From Actinomycetota bacterium (GTDB lineage: Bacteria > Actinomycetota > Actinomycetes > Nanopelagicales > Nanopelagicaceae), in the NCBI GenBank assembly GCA_005787645.1, contig SYAM01000020.1, forward strand, positions 1-24,104: DNA of 24,104 nt, read 5' to 3'. Of the stretch, positions 1 to 6,793 are shown piece after piece; position 1 is the first letter of the stretch, and each line of letters starts with the position of its first letter. The notes beneath the pieces are model-generated. The model had not been told where the DNA came from. It did not search any database and saw only the letters and a list, made by a program, of their open reading frames with translations. A program made the translations under genes and the position numbers.

Positions 1-663
1 CAGGGAATGAAAGTTGGCTTTGGAAAGCGCGGTCATGCCCACCTTGGTTATGAACATAATCGAGATGTCGAATATGTAAAGACGATGCGTGAGACACTTG
101 GCGAAGAGAAGATGATCATGATCGACCTGGGTTATGCAATCAAGTGGGATGTCGCAACTGCCGTGAAGCGAGTTCAGGCCTTCGATGATTACAACATCGA
201 TTGGATTGAAGAGCCACTAGGTGCCTGGGATCCTCAAGGGTATGCGGACTTGCGCGCCAAGACTAAGACGCTTATTGCATACGGTGAACGCGAGTGGCAA
301 GTCGCTGGGTTCGAGGAGATTCTCAAGACCGGAACTTGCGATGTCTTCGGCATTGACCCAGGTCGCGCCGAAGGAATCACTGGATTCAAGAAGGCTGCCG
401 AGCGAGTAGAGGCGTATAAGCGCACCGCAAATGCGCACGCCTGGTCTTCAGCAATCATCTCCGCAGCCAGCCTTGCTGTCTCCTTCAGCAGCGCAGCATT
501 CCGACTCTTCGAATTCAAACCACTTCGAAATCCGATGCAGCACGATCTCGTGAAAGAGCCATTTGGTCACTCAGAGGGATGGGTTTATCCGCCGCTAGGA
601 AAGCCTGGCCTCGGAATCGAAATCATCGATGAGGTCATCGATAAGTATCGTCAGAAGTTCTAG
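1..663 (+). CDS. Enolase-superfamily sugar-acid dehydratase-like protein, 5' end outside window
   Basis: This is the C-terminal part of a mandelate racemase/enolase-superfamily enzyme; such enzymes abstract a proton alpha to a carboxylate, commonly dehydrating sugar acids. The reading frame is open to the window edge. The Met codon at position 7 lies inside the conserved 'MKVGFGKRG' strand that carries the base lysines, so it is not the start. Counting from that Met, candidate metal ligands are D40 in 'MIDLGYA', E68 in 'WIEEP' and E94 in 'YGEREW'. H144 in 'NAHAWSS' sits where the C-terminal catalytic His is expected. The first ligand motif is D-L-G rather than the usual D-x-N. The N-terminal capping domain is missing only because the window starts here. 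Rhamnonate- or tartrate-dehydratase-like activity is possible, but the substrate is not determinable. The gene converges on the CoA-transferase with 3 bp between the stops. Confidence 0.85.
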   Translation, partial: QGMKVGFGKRGHAHLGYEHNRDVEYVKTMRETLGEEKMIMIDLGYAIKWDVATAVKRVQAFDDYNIDWIEEPLGAWDPQGYADLRAKTKTLIAYGEREWQVAGFEEILKTGTCDVFGIDPGRAEGITGFKKAAERVEAYKRTANAHAWSSAIISAASLAVSFSSAAFRLFEFKPLRNPMQHDLVKEPFGHSEGWVYPPLGKPGLGIEIIDEVIDKYRQKF

Positions 664-666
664 AGG

Positions 667-1791
667 TTATCTCTCATCTTTATGAGGAGCGGCCTTCCGA
701 ATGGGAGGCCGTTTTCCATTGAAGCGCAACGGTAACCCCGGAATCTTCTTCACCTTCGACTGGCTATCTGGATAATCGAGTAAGAGATTGATCGCATTTC
801 CTTGCGGGTCGTGATGCAACTCTTCCGGCAACGCTACTCGATCGGCAGGCACGCCATTTTGACCAAGCAATTGCGCCCAGTATTTGGCGTTATGGTGCGC
901 TAGTGAACTCTCGATTTCACTCTTGAGCACTTTTGCATTCTTGACGCGATCGACATTGTCGGCAAAGCGCGAGTCTGTGATGAGATCATCGCGCCCGATG
1001 AGGGTGCATAACTTGGCAAAAATATTGTTGTTGCCGACACCGATGCACAAAGTGCCATTACCTGTGGCGAAGATGCCATAAGGAGAGAATGCAGGATGAC
1101 TGCTTCCTGAGCGAACAGATGGTGCGCCTGTGAGTTGTTCAGCAGATAAGTGGTAGCTGACCCAAGTCGCACCTGTCTCGTAGAGCGAGGTCTCGACTAA
1201 CTTTCCTTTGCCCGTCGAACTTCGCTCAAAAAGGGCAGCAAGTACCCCGATAGCCAGCCACATTCCGCCGCCAACATCGAGTACCGAGACACCAGCGCGG
1301 ACTGGATTGCCATCTGGTTCACCGGTTACATGCATGATGCCCGTTCGTGCTTGCACCGTAGCGTCGTAACCTGGAGCAGCAGCATCGGGGCCGGTGGTTC
1401 CGTAAGAAGAGAGGTTGGCAAAAATCAATCGTGGATATTTGGTCATGAGAGCGTCAGGTTCCAGTCCTAATGACTTGAGGCGATCAGGCAAGAAATTGGT
1501 GAGGAAGATGTCGGAGGACTCCAAGAGTTGATCTAATCGTTCTTTTCCAGAATCAGATTTCAAATCGATGCTTTCGACATCCTTGTTCCGGTTCACAATA
1601 TGGAAATAGGCAGAGCGATCACCATCTATTGGTGACATCGAACGCGATGGGTCTCCAGCAGGGGTTTCGATCTTGAGAACATCCGCACCAAGGTCTGCTA
1701 GTACCGCGCCACCAAATGGTCCAGCGATATTGGAGGTGGCATCGAGCACGCGAATTCCAGCGAGAGGTAGCGCTGGTGATGAAGCCGACAT
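667..1791 (-). CDS. Class III (CaiB/BaiF) CoA-transferase
   Basis: This predicted 374-residue protein moves CoA between acyl-CoA and a free carboxylic acid through an aspartyl-CoA thioester. It has the family N-terminus 'LAGIRVLDATSNIAGP', the 'LADLGADVLKIE' Rossmann segment and the catalytic-Asp region 'GYDATVQARTGIM' with D143. Length is slightly under the usual 390-410. The ATG at 1791 was chosen because GGAG precedes it at the right distance and the family N-terminus starts there; the upstream in-frame extension is not family-like. It is divergent from the E1 operon, with 98 bp between starts, and its 3' end carries a terminator for the opposite gene. Context suggests activation of a carboxylic acid in the surrounding catabolic cluster. 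The substrate is unknown. Confidence 0.92.
   Translation of the reverse strand: MSASSPALPLAGIRVLDATSNIAGPFGGAVLADLGADVLKIETPAGDPSRSMSPIDGDRSAYFHIVNRNKDVESIDLKSDSGKERLDQLLESSDIFLTNFLPDRLKSLGLEPDALMTKYPRLIFANLSSYGTTGPDAAAPGYDATVQARTGIMHVTGEPDGNPVRAGVSVLDVGGGMWLAIGVLAALFERSSTGKGKLVETSLYETGATWVSYHLSAEQLTGAPSVRSGSSHPAFSPYGIFATGNGTLCIGVGNNNIFAKLCTLIGRDDLITDSRFADNVDRVKNAKVLKSEIESSLAHHNAKYWAQLLGQNGVPADRVALPEELHHDPQGNAINLLLDYPDSQSKVKKIPGLPLRFNGKRPPIRKAAPHKDER
690..715 (+). terminator. Rho-independent terminator embedded in the convergent CoA-transferase gene
   Basis: Left arm CGGCCTTCC (690-698), loop GAAT (699-702), right arm GGGAGGCCG (703-711). This gives nine pairs including one G-U, followed by TTTT (712-715). 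It lies 27 bp past the stop of the enolase-superfamily gene and is oriented to stop that transcript. It sits wholly inside the last codons of the minus-strand CoA-transferase. Confidence 0.6.
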
Positions 1792-1800
1792 GGCCACTCC

Positions 1801-1835
1801 TTGACGGGGTTGCTCGTGGGTCAATACCCTAGCAA
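1801..1835 (+). promoter_or_regulatory. Candidate promoter with overlapping inverted repeat, E1 operon / CoA-transferase divergent region
   Basis: TTGACG (1801-1806), an 18-bp spacer and TACCCT (1825-1830, matching TANNNT) could drive the plus-strand E1 operon with a leader of about 50 nt. An imperfect inverted repeat overlaps the -10: TTGCT (1810-1814), GGGT (1818-1821), ACCC (1826-1829), AGCAA (1831-1835). The inner arms are perfect around a 4-bp centre, while the outer arms have unequal spacing (3 and 1 bp). It could be an operator serving both divergent genes. This is a motif call only. Confidence 0.4.
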
Positions 1836-1889
1836 ACGATTCCAGCCCCACTCCCGTTGGGTTGTAGAAGGCAGACCTGGAGGCATTTG

Positions 1890-2897
1890 ATGGCTGCAAT
1901 GCAATTTCGACAGGCGATAGTCAATGCGCTTGCCGATGAAATGCGAAGCGATCCCACTGTAATGCTCTTCGGTGAAGATGTTGCCGAAGCAGAGGGCCCC
2001 TTTAAAACGTCCGAAGGTTTACTCGCGGAGTTTGGCCCAGTGCGCGTTCGCGATACCCCCATCTCAGAAATGGGTTTCACTGGCGCGGCAGTTGGCGCAG
2101 CAATTTTGGGAGCAAAACCTGTTGTGGAAATTATGTTCATTGAATTTCTCGGAGTTGCACTCGACCAAGTAGTTACGGAAGCGGCCAAGATGCGCTACCT
2201 CTCCAACGGAAAATTATCTGTTCCCATGGTCGTCCGCGCTTCGTGTGGATCAGGATTAGGTTTTGGTAGTCAACATTCGCAGACTCTCGAGAATTGGTTT
2301 ACTGCAACTCCAGGTCTCAAGCTCATCATGCTGAGCGATGCCCAAGCTGCTTACTCACTTACTCGAGCAGCGATTCAAGATCCAGATCCAGTGGTAATCC
2401 TTGAGCCACGAATCCTCTACGCGAAGCGTGGAGAAGTTGATAAGAACGTGAAGATAGAAATTGGAAAAGCGCGGGTATTGCGTGATGGAACAGAGATCAC
2501 GATTGTCTCTTCTGGTCAGATGGTCGATGTGTGTCGAGCAGCAATCGAAGAGTCCAGCGTTAATGCCGAACTCATCGATTTAGCCACCATCATTCCTTGG
2601 GATCGAGAGACAGTTCTGAACTCAGTCAAGAAGACTGGTCGACTCGTGGTTGTTGAGGAGGCCCCACTAAGTGGAGGTTGGGGCAGTGAAATCGTTGCTG
2701 CAACCACATCTGCACTATTCAGCGAGTTAAAAGCAGCGCCTTTCCGCATAACCTCCCCAGATATTCCTGTGCCATATAGCGGCCCACTGGAGACTCGATA
2801 CATCCCTACGAAAGATGATGTCGCTCGACAACTCAAAGAGGTAATCGCAACTGGCAAGACTCCGAAAACCTGGTGGGAAATGGAGGGGTTGAAATAA
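1890..2897 (+). CDS. 2-oxoacid dehydrogenase E1 component, beta subunit
   Basis: The predicted 335-residue product is the transketolase-like pyrimidine-domain subunit of a two-subunit, thiamine-diphosphate E1 (pyruvate, branched-chain 2-oxoacid or acetoin dehydrogenase type). With the alpha subunit it decarboxylates a 2-oxoacid and reductively acylates a lipoyl group. Family features are 'ALADEMRSDPTVMLFGEDV' near the N-terminus, 'RVRDTPISEMGFTGAAVGAA' and 'DLATIIPWDRETV' in the C-terminal domain. The ATG at 1890 is preceded by GGAGG; a longer in-frame start at 1857 has no such site. It is the first gene of its operon, and its stop overlaps the alpha start by one base (TAATG), implying coupled translation. 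The beta-before-alpha order reverses most pdh, bkd and aco operons. Confidence 0.93.
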   Translation: MAAMQFRQAIVNALADEMRSDPTVMLFGEDVAEAEGPFKTSEGLLAEFGPVRVRDTPISEMGFTGAAVGAAILGAKPVVEIMFIEFLGVALDQVVTEAAKMRYLSNGKLSVPMVVRASCGSGLGFGSQHSQTLENWFTATPGLKLIMLSDAQAAYSLTRAAIQDPDPVVILEPRILYAKRGEVDKNVKIEIGKARVLRDGTEITIVSSGQMVDVCRAAIEESSVNAELIDLATIIPWDRETVLNSVKKTGRLVVVEEAPLSGGWGSEIVAATTSALFSELKAAPFRITSPDIPVPYSGPLETRYIPTKDDVARQLKEVIATGKTPKTWWEMEGLK

Positions 2898-3880
2898 TGA
2901 GTATTCAACTCGAACGTCGCAAAGCTGTTCAAACAGATGAGGTTGCTGGTTATGAGCGGATGCTCGAAATCAGAGAATTTGAGAATCAAATCAACGGGCT
3001 CTTCGCCGCAGGTTTGATTCGTGGAACGACACACCTTTGTCTAGGTCAAGAGGCGCTGGATGTCGCGCTTGCTGCCGAGTTACGCCCAACCGATACCGTG
3101 ATGGCAACATATCGCGGCCATGGGGTCGCACTCGCTCTTGGATTGACCCCAGAATCTGTACTCGGAGAGATTATGGGCAAGACCATCGGATGCTGCGGCG
3201 GCGTTGGTGGCTCTATGCATCTAGCTGATATGACCCTAGGTCTTCTGCCAACTTCTGCAATCGTTGGTGGTGGCATACCCATTGCAGCAGGCGCTGGATT
3301 GGCTTATCAATTACTTGGTCAAGATAACGTGGGAGTTGCGGTTTTTGGTGATGGAGCAACAAATATTGGCGCTTTCCACGAAGGATTGAACCTTGCTTCA
3401 ATATGGAAGCTTCCCGTGATTTTTATCTGCGATAACAACGTGTATGGCGAATACAGTCGAATCGACAAGACCACTCCACTCGAGGATCTCCATATGCGTG
3501 CCGATAGTTACAAGATGGCCCATTACGCAGTTGATGGAATGGATGTCCACGCAACACGTAAAGGAATCAAAGAAGCGGTTGACCGCGCTCGAAGCGGGGG
3601 CGGACCCACGCTGATTGAAGCAAAGACTTATCGCTTTGCTGGACATTCTCGAGCAGATAAGGCTCTCTATCGACCTGAAGGTGAATTAGAGAAGTGGATG
3701 GAGCGCGACCCCATTAAGTTAACCGAAGAAGATTTGGTAAAGCGCGGCCTTCTTGATTCAGCAAAGATTGAGAAGTTGCGTGCGGATATGACCAAGACTA
3801 TTGAGGGTGTAGTGGCAACCTGCCAAGCAGCACCAGACCCAACCGTTGCATCAATGTTTGAGAATGTTTTCACTAAGTAA
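2897..3880 (+). CDS. 2-oxoacid dehydrogenase E1 component, alpha subunit
   Basis: The predicted 327-residue product is the thiamine-diphosphate-binding subunit. The GDG...NN cofactor motif is clear: G151-D-G at 'VFGDGATNIGAFHEGLN', ending at 'FICDNN' about 30 residues later. 'TYRGHG' (H75) and 'RFAGHSRAD' (H250-S251) are the usual active-site and phosphorylation-loop-like segments. The short N-terminus resembles the acetoin/branched-chain group more than E. coli-type PDH. The ATG at 2897 overlaps the beta stop and follows a GGAGGGG site. The substrate (pyruvate, acetoin or branched 2-oxoacid) cannot be assigned. The following gene supplies a lipoyl domain, but no E2 acyltransferase or E3 gene is in the window. 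Confidence 0.93.
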   Translation: MSIQLERRKAVQTDEVAGYERMLEIREFENQINGLFAAGLIRGTTHLCLGQEALDVALAAELRPTDTVMATYRGHGVALALGLTPESVLGEIMGKTIGCCGGVGGSMHLADMTLGLLPTSAIVGGGIPIAAGAGLAYQLLGQDNVGVAVFGDGATNIGAFHEGLNLASIWKLPVIFICDNNVYGEYSRIDKTTPLEDLHMRADSYKMAHYAVDGMDVHATRKGIKEAVDRARSGGGPTLIEAKTYRFAGHSRADKALYRPEGELEKWMERDPIKLTEEDLVKRGLLDSAKIEKLRADMTKTIEGVVATCQAAPDPTVASMFENVFTK

Positions 3881-3908
3881 TCCGAATTAACTAGGGAGAG
3901 CTAGTCCG

Positions 3909-4145
3909 ATGAAGATGACAATCAAGATGCCGCGTGTAGGCGATACTGTGGATTCGGTCTACCTTGTCTCATGGCATAAGCAACCAGGAGATACGGTCGC
4001 AGTAGGCGAGTCGTTGATGGAAGTGGAGACCGATAAAGCAAATGTCGAGGTACCTTCACCCGTTGCAGGAAAGATTGTCGAGTTACTTTTCAAAGATGGT
4101 GACGAGATCAAAACCGGCGATCCCATCGCTACTTGCGAGAGTTAA
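3909..4145 (+). CDS. Free-standing lipoyl-domain carrier protein
   Basis: This 78-residue protein is a single lipoyl (biotinyl/lipoyl) domain and nothing more. The attachment lysine is K43 in 'VETDKANVEVPSPVAGK'. The Asp before it and the downstream 'VPSPVAG' hairpin favour lipoylation over biotinylation, which normally uses an M-K-M motif. A normal E2 has one to three such domains followed by a peripheral-subunit-binding domain and a catalytic domain with an HxxxDG motif; all of that is absent and the frame ends cleanly at TAA. A GGGAGAG ribosome site precedes the ATG, so this looks like an intact gene rather than a truncated E2. It lies 28 bp after E1 alpha and probably accepts the acyl group from that E1, acting like a mobile carrier. 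Confidence 0.9.
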   Translation: MKMTIKMPRVGDTVDSVYLVSWHKQPGDTVAVGESLMEVETDKANVEVPSPVAGKIVELLFKDGDEIKTGDPIATCES

Positions 4146-4154
4146 AAAGCGCTC

Positions 4155-5099
4155 ATGGCAACGGTTGCGATTTATGGAGCCGGACAACTCGGCAGCACCG
4201 TTGCAGAGATACTAACCGATGTACCTCACCATAAAGTCGCAGGAGTCTTCGGACGAAGTCAGCGCAGCAACGCTCTCACAAGTGGAGCGGATGTGGTCAT
4301 CATCGCTACTACCACTAAATTCAAAGATGTTGCTGCAGATATTCAATTAGCAGTCGAGAGTGGTTCGCATGTGCTGGTCTCTTCAGAGGAGTGCGCTTAT
4401 CCGTGGGCAGTTGATAAAGCGCTCGCTGACTCACTCGATTCACTGGCGAAATCAAAGCAGGTAAGCATCGCTGGAACAGGCGTTAATCCAGGATTGATTT
4501 TTGACTCGTTGGTGTTGACGTTATTGGGCGCCGCCCCGCGGGGCTGCACTGTTGCTGTGCGTCGCACGGTCAACATCTCAGGTTTTGGGGGAACGGTCTT
4601 ACGTCGTCTGGGTATGGGTTTTACCCCTGAAGTCTTTGCGCACCGGGTCAAGGAAGAGGAGATTCTTGGCCACGCCGGCTTCCCGCAATCAATGACCGTG
4701 GTTGCTGATGCGATGGGTTTGACGATCGACTCTATGGATAAGGAATTACTCCCACTCATCACGGATTATGAAATCGATCTACCCAACCGATTCATTATTG
4801 CTGCAGGAGAGAGCGCGGGCGTGAATCAAACCTACACCGCGAGCGTGAATGGTAAACCATGGTTCGTCTCGCATTTCTACGGCCATGTAGATCTTGCTGG
4901 CATCAATAAAACTGCGATGGATGAGATTGAACTTTCCCTTGATGGCAAGGTCTTTCAAACGATCACTCTCAAACCAGGAATAGGTTCGCAGGTAGGGTCG
5001 AAGAATATGGTTGCAAATTCCATCCAGCGAATTTTGGCTGCGCCAGATGGATGGGTCACAGTGGCGCATATGGAACCTGCATTCCCGGAGGGTTTATAA
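4155..5099 (+). CDS. DapB-like NAD(P)-dependent dehydrogenase
   Basis: This 314-residue predicted oxidoreductase has an N-terminal Rossmann fold, nucleotide loop 'IYGAGQLGSTV' (G8, G10, G13). Then come 'ADVVIIATTTKFKDV', as in dihydrodipicolinate reductases, and 'GTGVNPGLIFDSL'. The whole resembles the 2,4-diaminopentanoate dehydrogenase/DapB-like group, which acts on amino or imino acids. It is longer than DapB (about 270), and I do not see the DapB substrate loop, so lysine synthesis is not implied. It starts 9 bp after the lipoyl gene, without a strong ribosome site, and ends 3 bp before the SDR start, so all belong to one operon. The real substrate is unknown. Confidence 0.75.
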   Translation: MATVAIYGAGQLGSTVAEILTDVPHHKVAGVFGRSQRSNALTSGADVVIIATTTKFKDVAADIQLAVESGSHVLVSSEECAYPWAVDKALADSLDSLAKSKQVSIAGTGVNPGLIFDSLVLTLLGAAPRGCTVAVRRTVNISGFGGTVLRRLGMGFTPEVFAHRVKEEEILGHAGFPQSMTVVADAMGLTIDSMDKELLPLITDYEIDLPNRFIIAAGESAGVNQTYTASVNGKPWFVSHFYGHVDLAGINKTAMDEIELSLDGKVFQTITLKPGIGSQVGSKNMVANSIQRILAAPDGWVTVAHMEPAFPEGL

Positions 5100-5102
5100 G
5101 CC

Positions 5103-5870
5103 ATGTCTGAATTGGCTCTAGGAGCAGGATTGCGAGGGAAAGTTGCGATAGTTACTGGTGCCTCAAGTGGTATCGGTAGAGCAACTGCGCTGCTCTTCGC
5201 AAACGAAGGCCTCAAAGTATGCGCCACTGCGCGAGATAGCGAGGGATTGCAGGCGCTCGAAAAAGAGATGCCTGTTGGCGACCATATGTATCGAGTCTTG
5301 GATCTCCGAGATGTAAAAGGGTGTGCAGCCTTAGTTGCAGAGGTAGACGAGCGTTACGGAAGTATCTTTGTACTTGCACATATAGGTGCATATCTACGTC
5401 GGAAAGATCTCTTCGAAGTGACAGAAGAGGATTGGGATGTGCAACTGGATGTCAATCTTCGCGCCACCTTCTTTCTTAACCGCGCCGTTGGAAAGGTGAT
5501 GATTGATAAGAAGATTCCTGGTCGTATCATCAACTTTTCATCCTCTTCGTGGATGATTGGACCAATGAAGGGCTCAGATGCTTATGTGGCGTCGAAAGGT
5601 GGCGTCGTATCTCTTGCACGAGGTTTCGCACGACAATTTGGTCCATATGGTATTCGAGTGAATGTCATCGCGCCTGGACAGATCAATACCCCTATGCAGC
5701 ATGTAGATAATGATCCAAAGATAGTTGCTGATGCTGCTGCAGCCTGCCCGCTTCGACGGATGGGTGAGCCGGAAGAGCTCGCCAGAACCACTTTATTTCT
5801 TGCATCGGATAATGCTTCATTCATCCACGGCGCGACAATCAACGTCAGTGGCGGCGGATTGATGTACTAG
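5103..5870 (+). CDS. Short-chain dehydrogenase/reductase (SDR)
   Basis: This 255-residue classical-type SDR probably oxidises an alcohol or reduces a ketone using NAD(P). The cofactor loop is 'TGASSGIG' (18-25). Catalytic residues are N118 in 'LDVNLRATF', Ser in 'NFSSSSW', and Y161/K165 in 'AYVASKGG'. The C-terminal 'INVSGGGLMY' is typical. Unusually, the structural NNAG motif is replaced by A92-H-I-G95 ('VLAHIGAY'), while the rest of the active site is intact. A GGAGGG site precedes the ATG. It is the last gene of the E1/lipoyl operon and converges with the phosphotriesterase-like gene, the two stops sharing a CTAG tetranucleotide. Confidence 0.9.
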   Translation: MSELALGAGLRGKVAIVTGASSGIGRATALLFANEGLKVCATARDSEGLQALEKEMPVGDHMYRVLDLRDVKGCAALVAEVDERYGSIFVLAHIGAYLRRKDLFEVTEEDWDVQLDVNLRATFFLNRAVGKVMIDKKIPGRIINFSSSSWMIGPMKGSDAYVASKGGVVSLARGFARQFGPYGIRVNVIAPGQINTPMQHVDNDPKIVADAAAACPLRRMGEPEELARTTLFLASDNASFIHGATINVSGGGLMY

Positions 5871-6793
5871 CGCTTTCCCGCAAGAATCTTTTGCGGGTTG
5901 TCTTCAGTTAAAACCTTTATCTGCGCATCTGTCACTCCAGCGGCTTTAAGTTTTGGTAAGAAATGTGTGATTAGGTGGGCATATCCATTACCACCATGAA
6001 TCGCTAGTCTCGAGCGAGCAGCAATATCAGTGCTTATCAAAATCTTCTCTAGATATCCCTCATTTATGAGCGTGGCAATGGATTGGGCGCGCAATTCATC
6101 TGTTTGTTTATCAAACTGACCCACAGCATCGTATGCAATCCACACTCCACGTTTTAGGAGCTTGCGGGAGTAATTCAAATCTCGGTTTGTATCGCAATGA
6201 CCGATAATGGTGATACCTAAGTCTGCACCAGCAGCCTCCAGGATATTTAGTTGATCAATCCCAATTTCGGTGAAGAGCGCATGTGTTCCGATAGGAACCC
6301 CTGTCTCCTTCTGTGCATGCGCGGCTGCTTCAAGGACTCTCTTTTCCGTTGCTTTGATTGTGCGGTGATGAGTACCAAGTTCGCCGATAAATCCCGCTTT
6401 GATTGAGGTACCTGGCAAGCCTTCAGTTATGTGAGTGACCAGCCTCTTGGTGATATCAGCGGTGCTCATCGAATGGAGCCATTCGGGGTAGTAGACATCC
6501 CAATAGAAACCAGTTCCGGCGACAATGTGAACCCCGGTTTTCTTAGAGATGTATTCCAATTTATCTGGGTCGGGATGGAGGCCATAGATTGTCTGATCCA
6601 CCAATGTTCCACCACCAGCAGCTTTAAACAGTTCTACTTCTTTAACCATCGTGTCAGGTTCGAGAAGCACCATCTCTGCGCTGCGGCGAACATCGTAGGT
6701 ATCAACGATGAGATGTTCGTGGGGTAGCACCAAACCAAGTTGATTGGCCGGTACTGGACCAAGAACGGTATTTACCAATTGTGAATTAGCCAT
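5867..6793 (-). CDS. Phosphotriesterase-family metal-dependent hydrolase (lactonase-like)
   Basis: This 308-residue amidohydrolase-superfamily TIM barrel carries two metals in known relatives. Visible ligands are H25 and H27 ('PHEH'), E138 in 'GFIGELGT' as the bridging residue, H171, H199 in 'IIGHCD' and D256 in 'ISTDIA'. The bridging residue is Glu, as in E. coli Php and some relatives, not the carboxylated Lys of organophosphate hydrolases, so pesticide hydrolysis is unlikely. Lactonase or esterase action is more plausible. There is no signal peptide, so it is cytosolic. Its start lies 8 bp inside the upstream ceramidase-fold gene, so the pair is co-transcribed and translationally coupled. 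It probably opens a lactone or ester intermediate in this catabolic cluster (inference). Confidence 0.88.
   Translation of the reverse strand: MANSQLVNTVLGPVPANQLGLVLPHEHLIVDTYDVRRSAEMVLLEPDTMVKEVELFKAAGGGTLVDQTIYGLHPDPDKLEYISKKTGVHIVAGTGFYWDVYYPEWLHSMSTADITKRLVTHITEGLPGTSIKAGFIGELGTHHRTIKATEKRVLEAAAHAQKETGVPIGTHALFTEIGIDQLNILEAAGADLGITIIGHCDTNRDLNYSRKLLKRGVWIAYDAVGQFDKQTDELRAQSIATLINEGYLEKILISTDIAARSRLAIHGGNGYAHLITHFLPKLKAAGVTDAQIKVLTEDNPQKILAGKR

Noticed and set aside
1792..1899. Longer N-terminus for the CoA-transferase reaching back to 1899
   Set aside because: The extra residues do not look like the family, cross the opposite promoter and lack a ribosome site; ATG at 1791 has GGAG.
3909..4145. 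Lipoyl gene as a frameshifted E2 fragment
   Set aside because: The stop is followed directly by the next gene's start; no downstream frame encodes a binding or catalytic E2 domain.
4533..4544. Perfect 12-bp GC palindrome GCCCCGCGGGGC
   Set aside because: It lies inside the DapB-like coding frame as ordinary Ala-Pro-Arg-Gly codons; no regulatory setting supports it.
5867..6793. Phosphotriesterase-like gene as a pesticide (organophosphate) hydrolase
   Set aside because: The bridging residue is Glu138 rather than the carboxylated Lys of organophosphate hydrolases, and the cluster suggests small-molecule catabolism.
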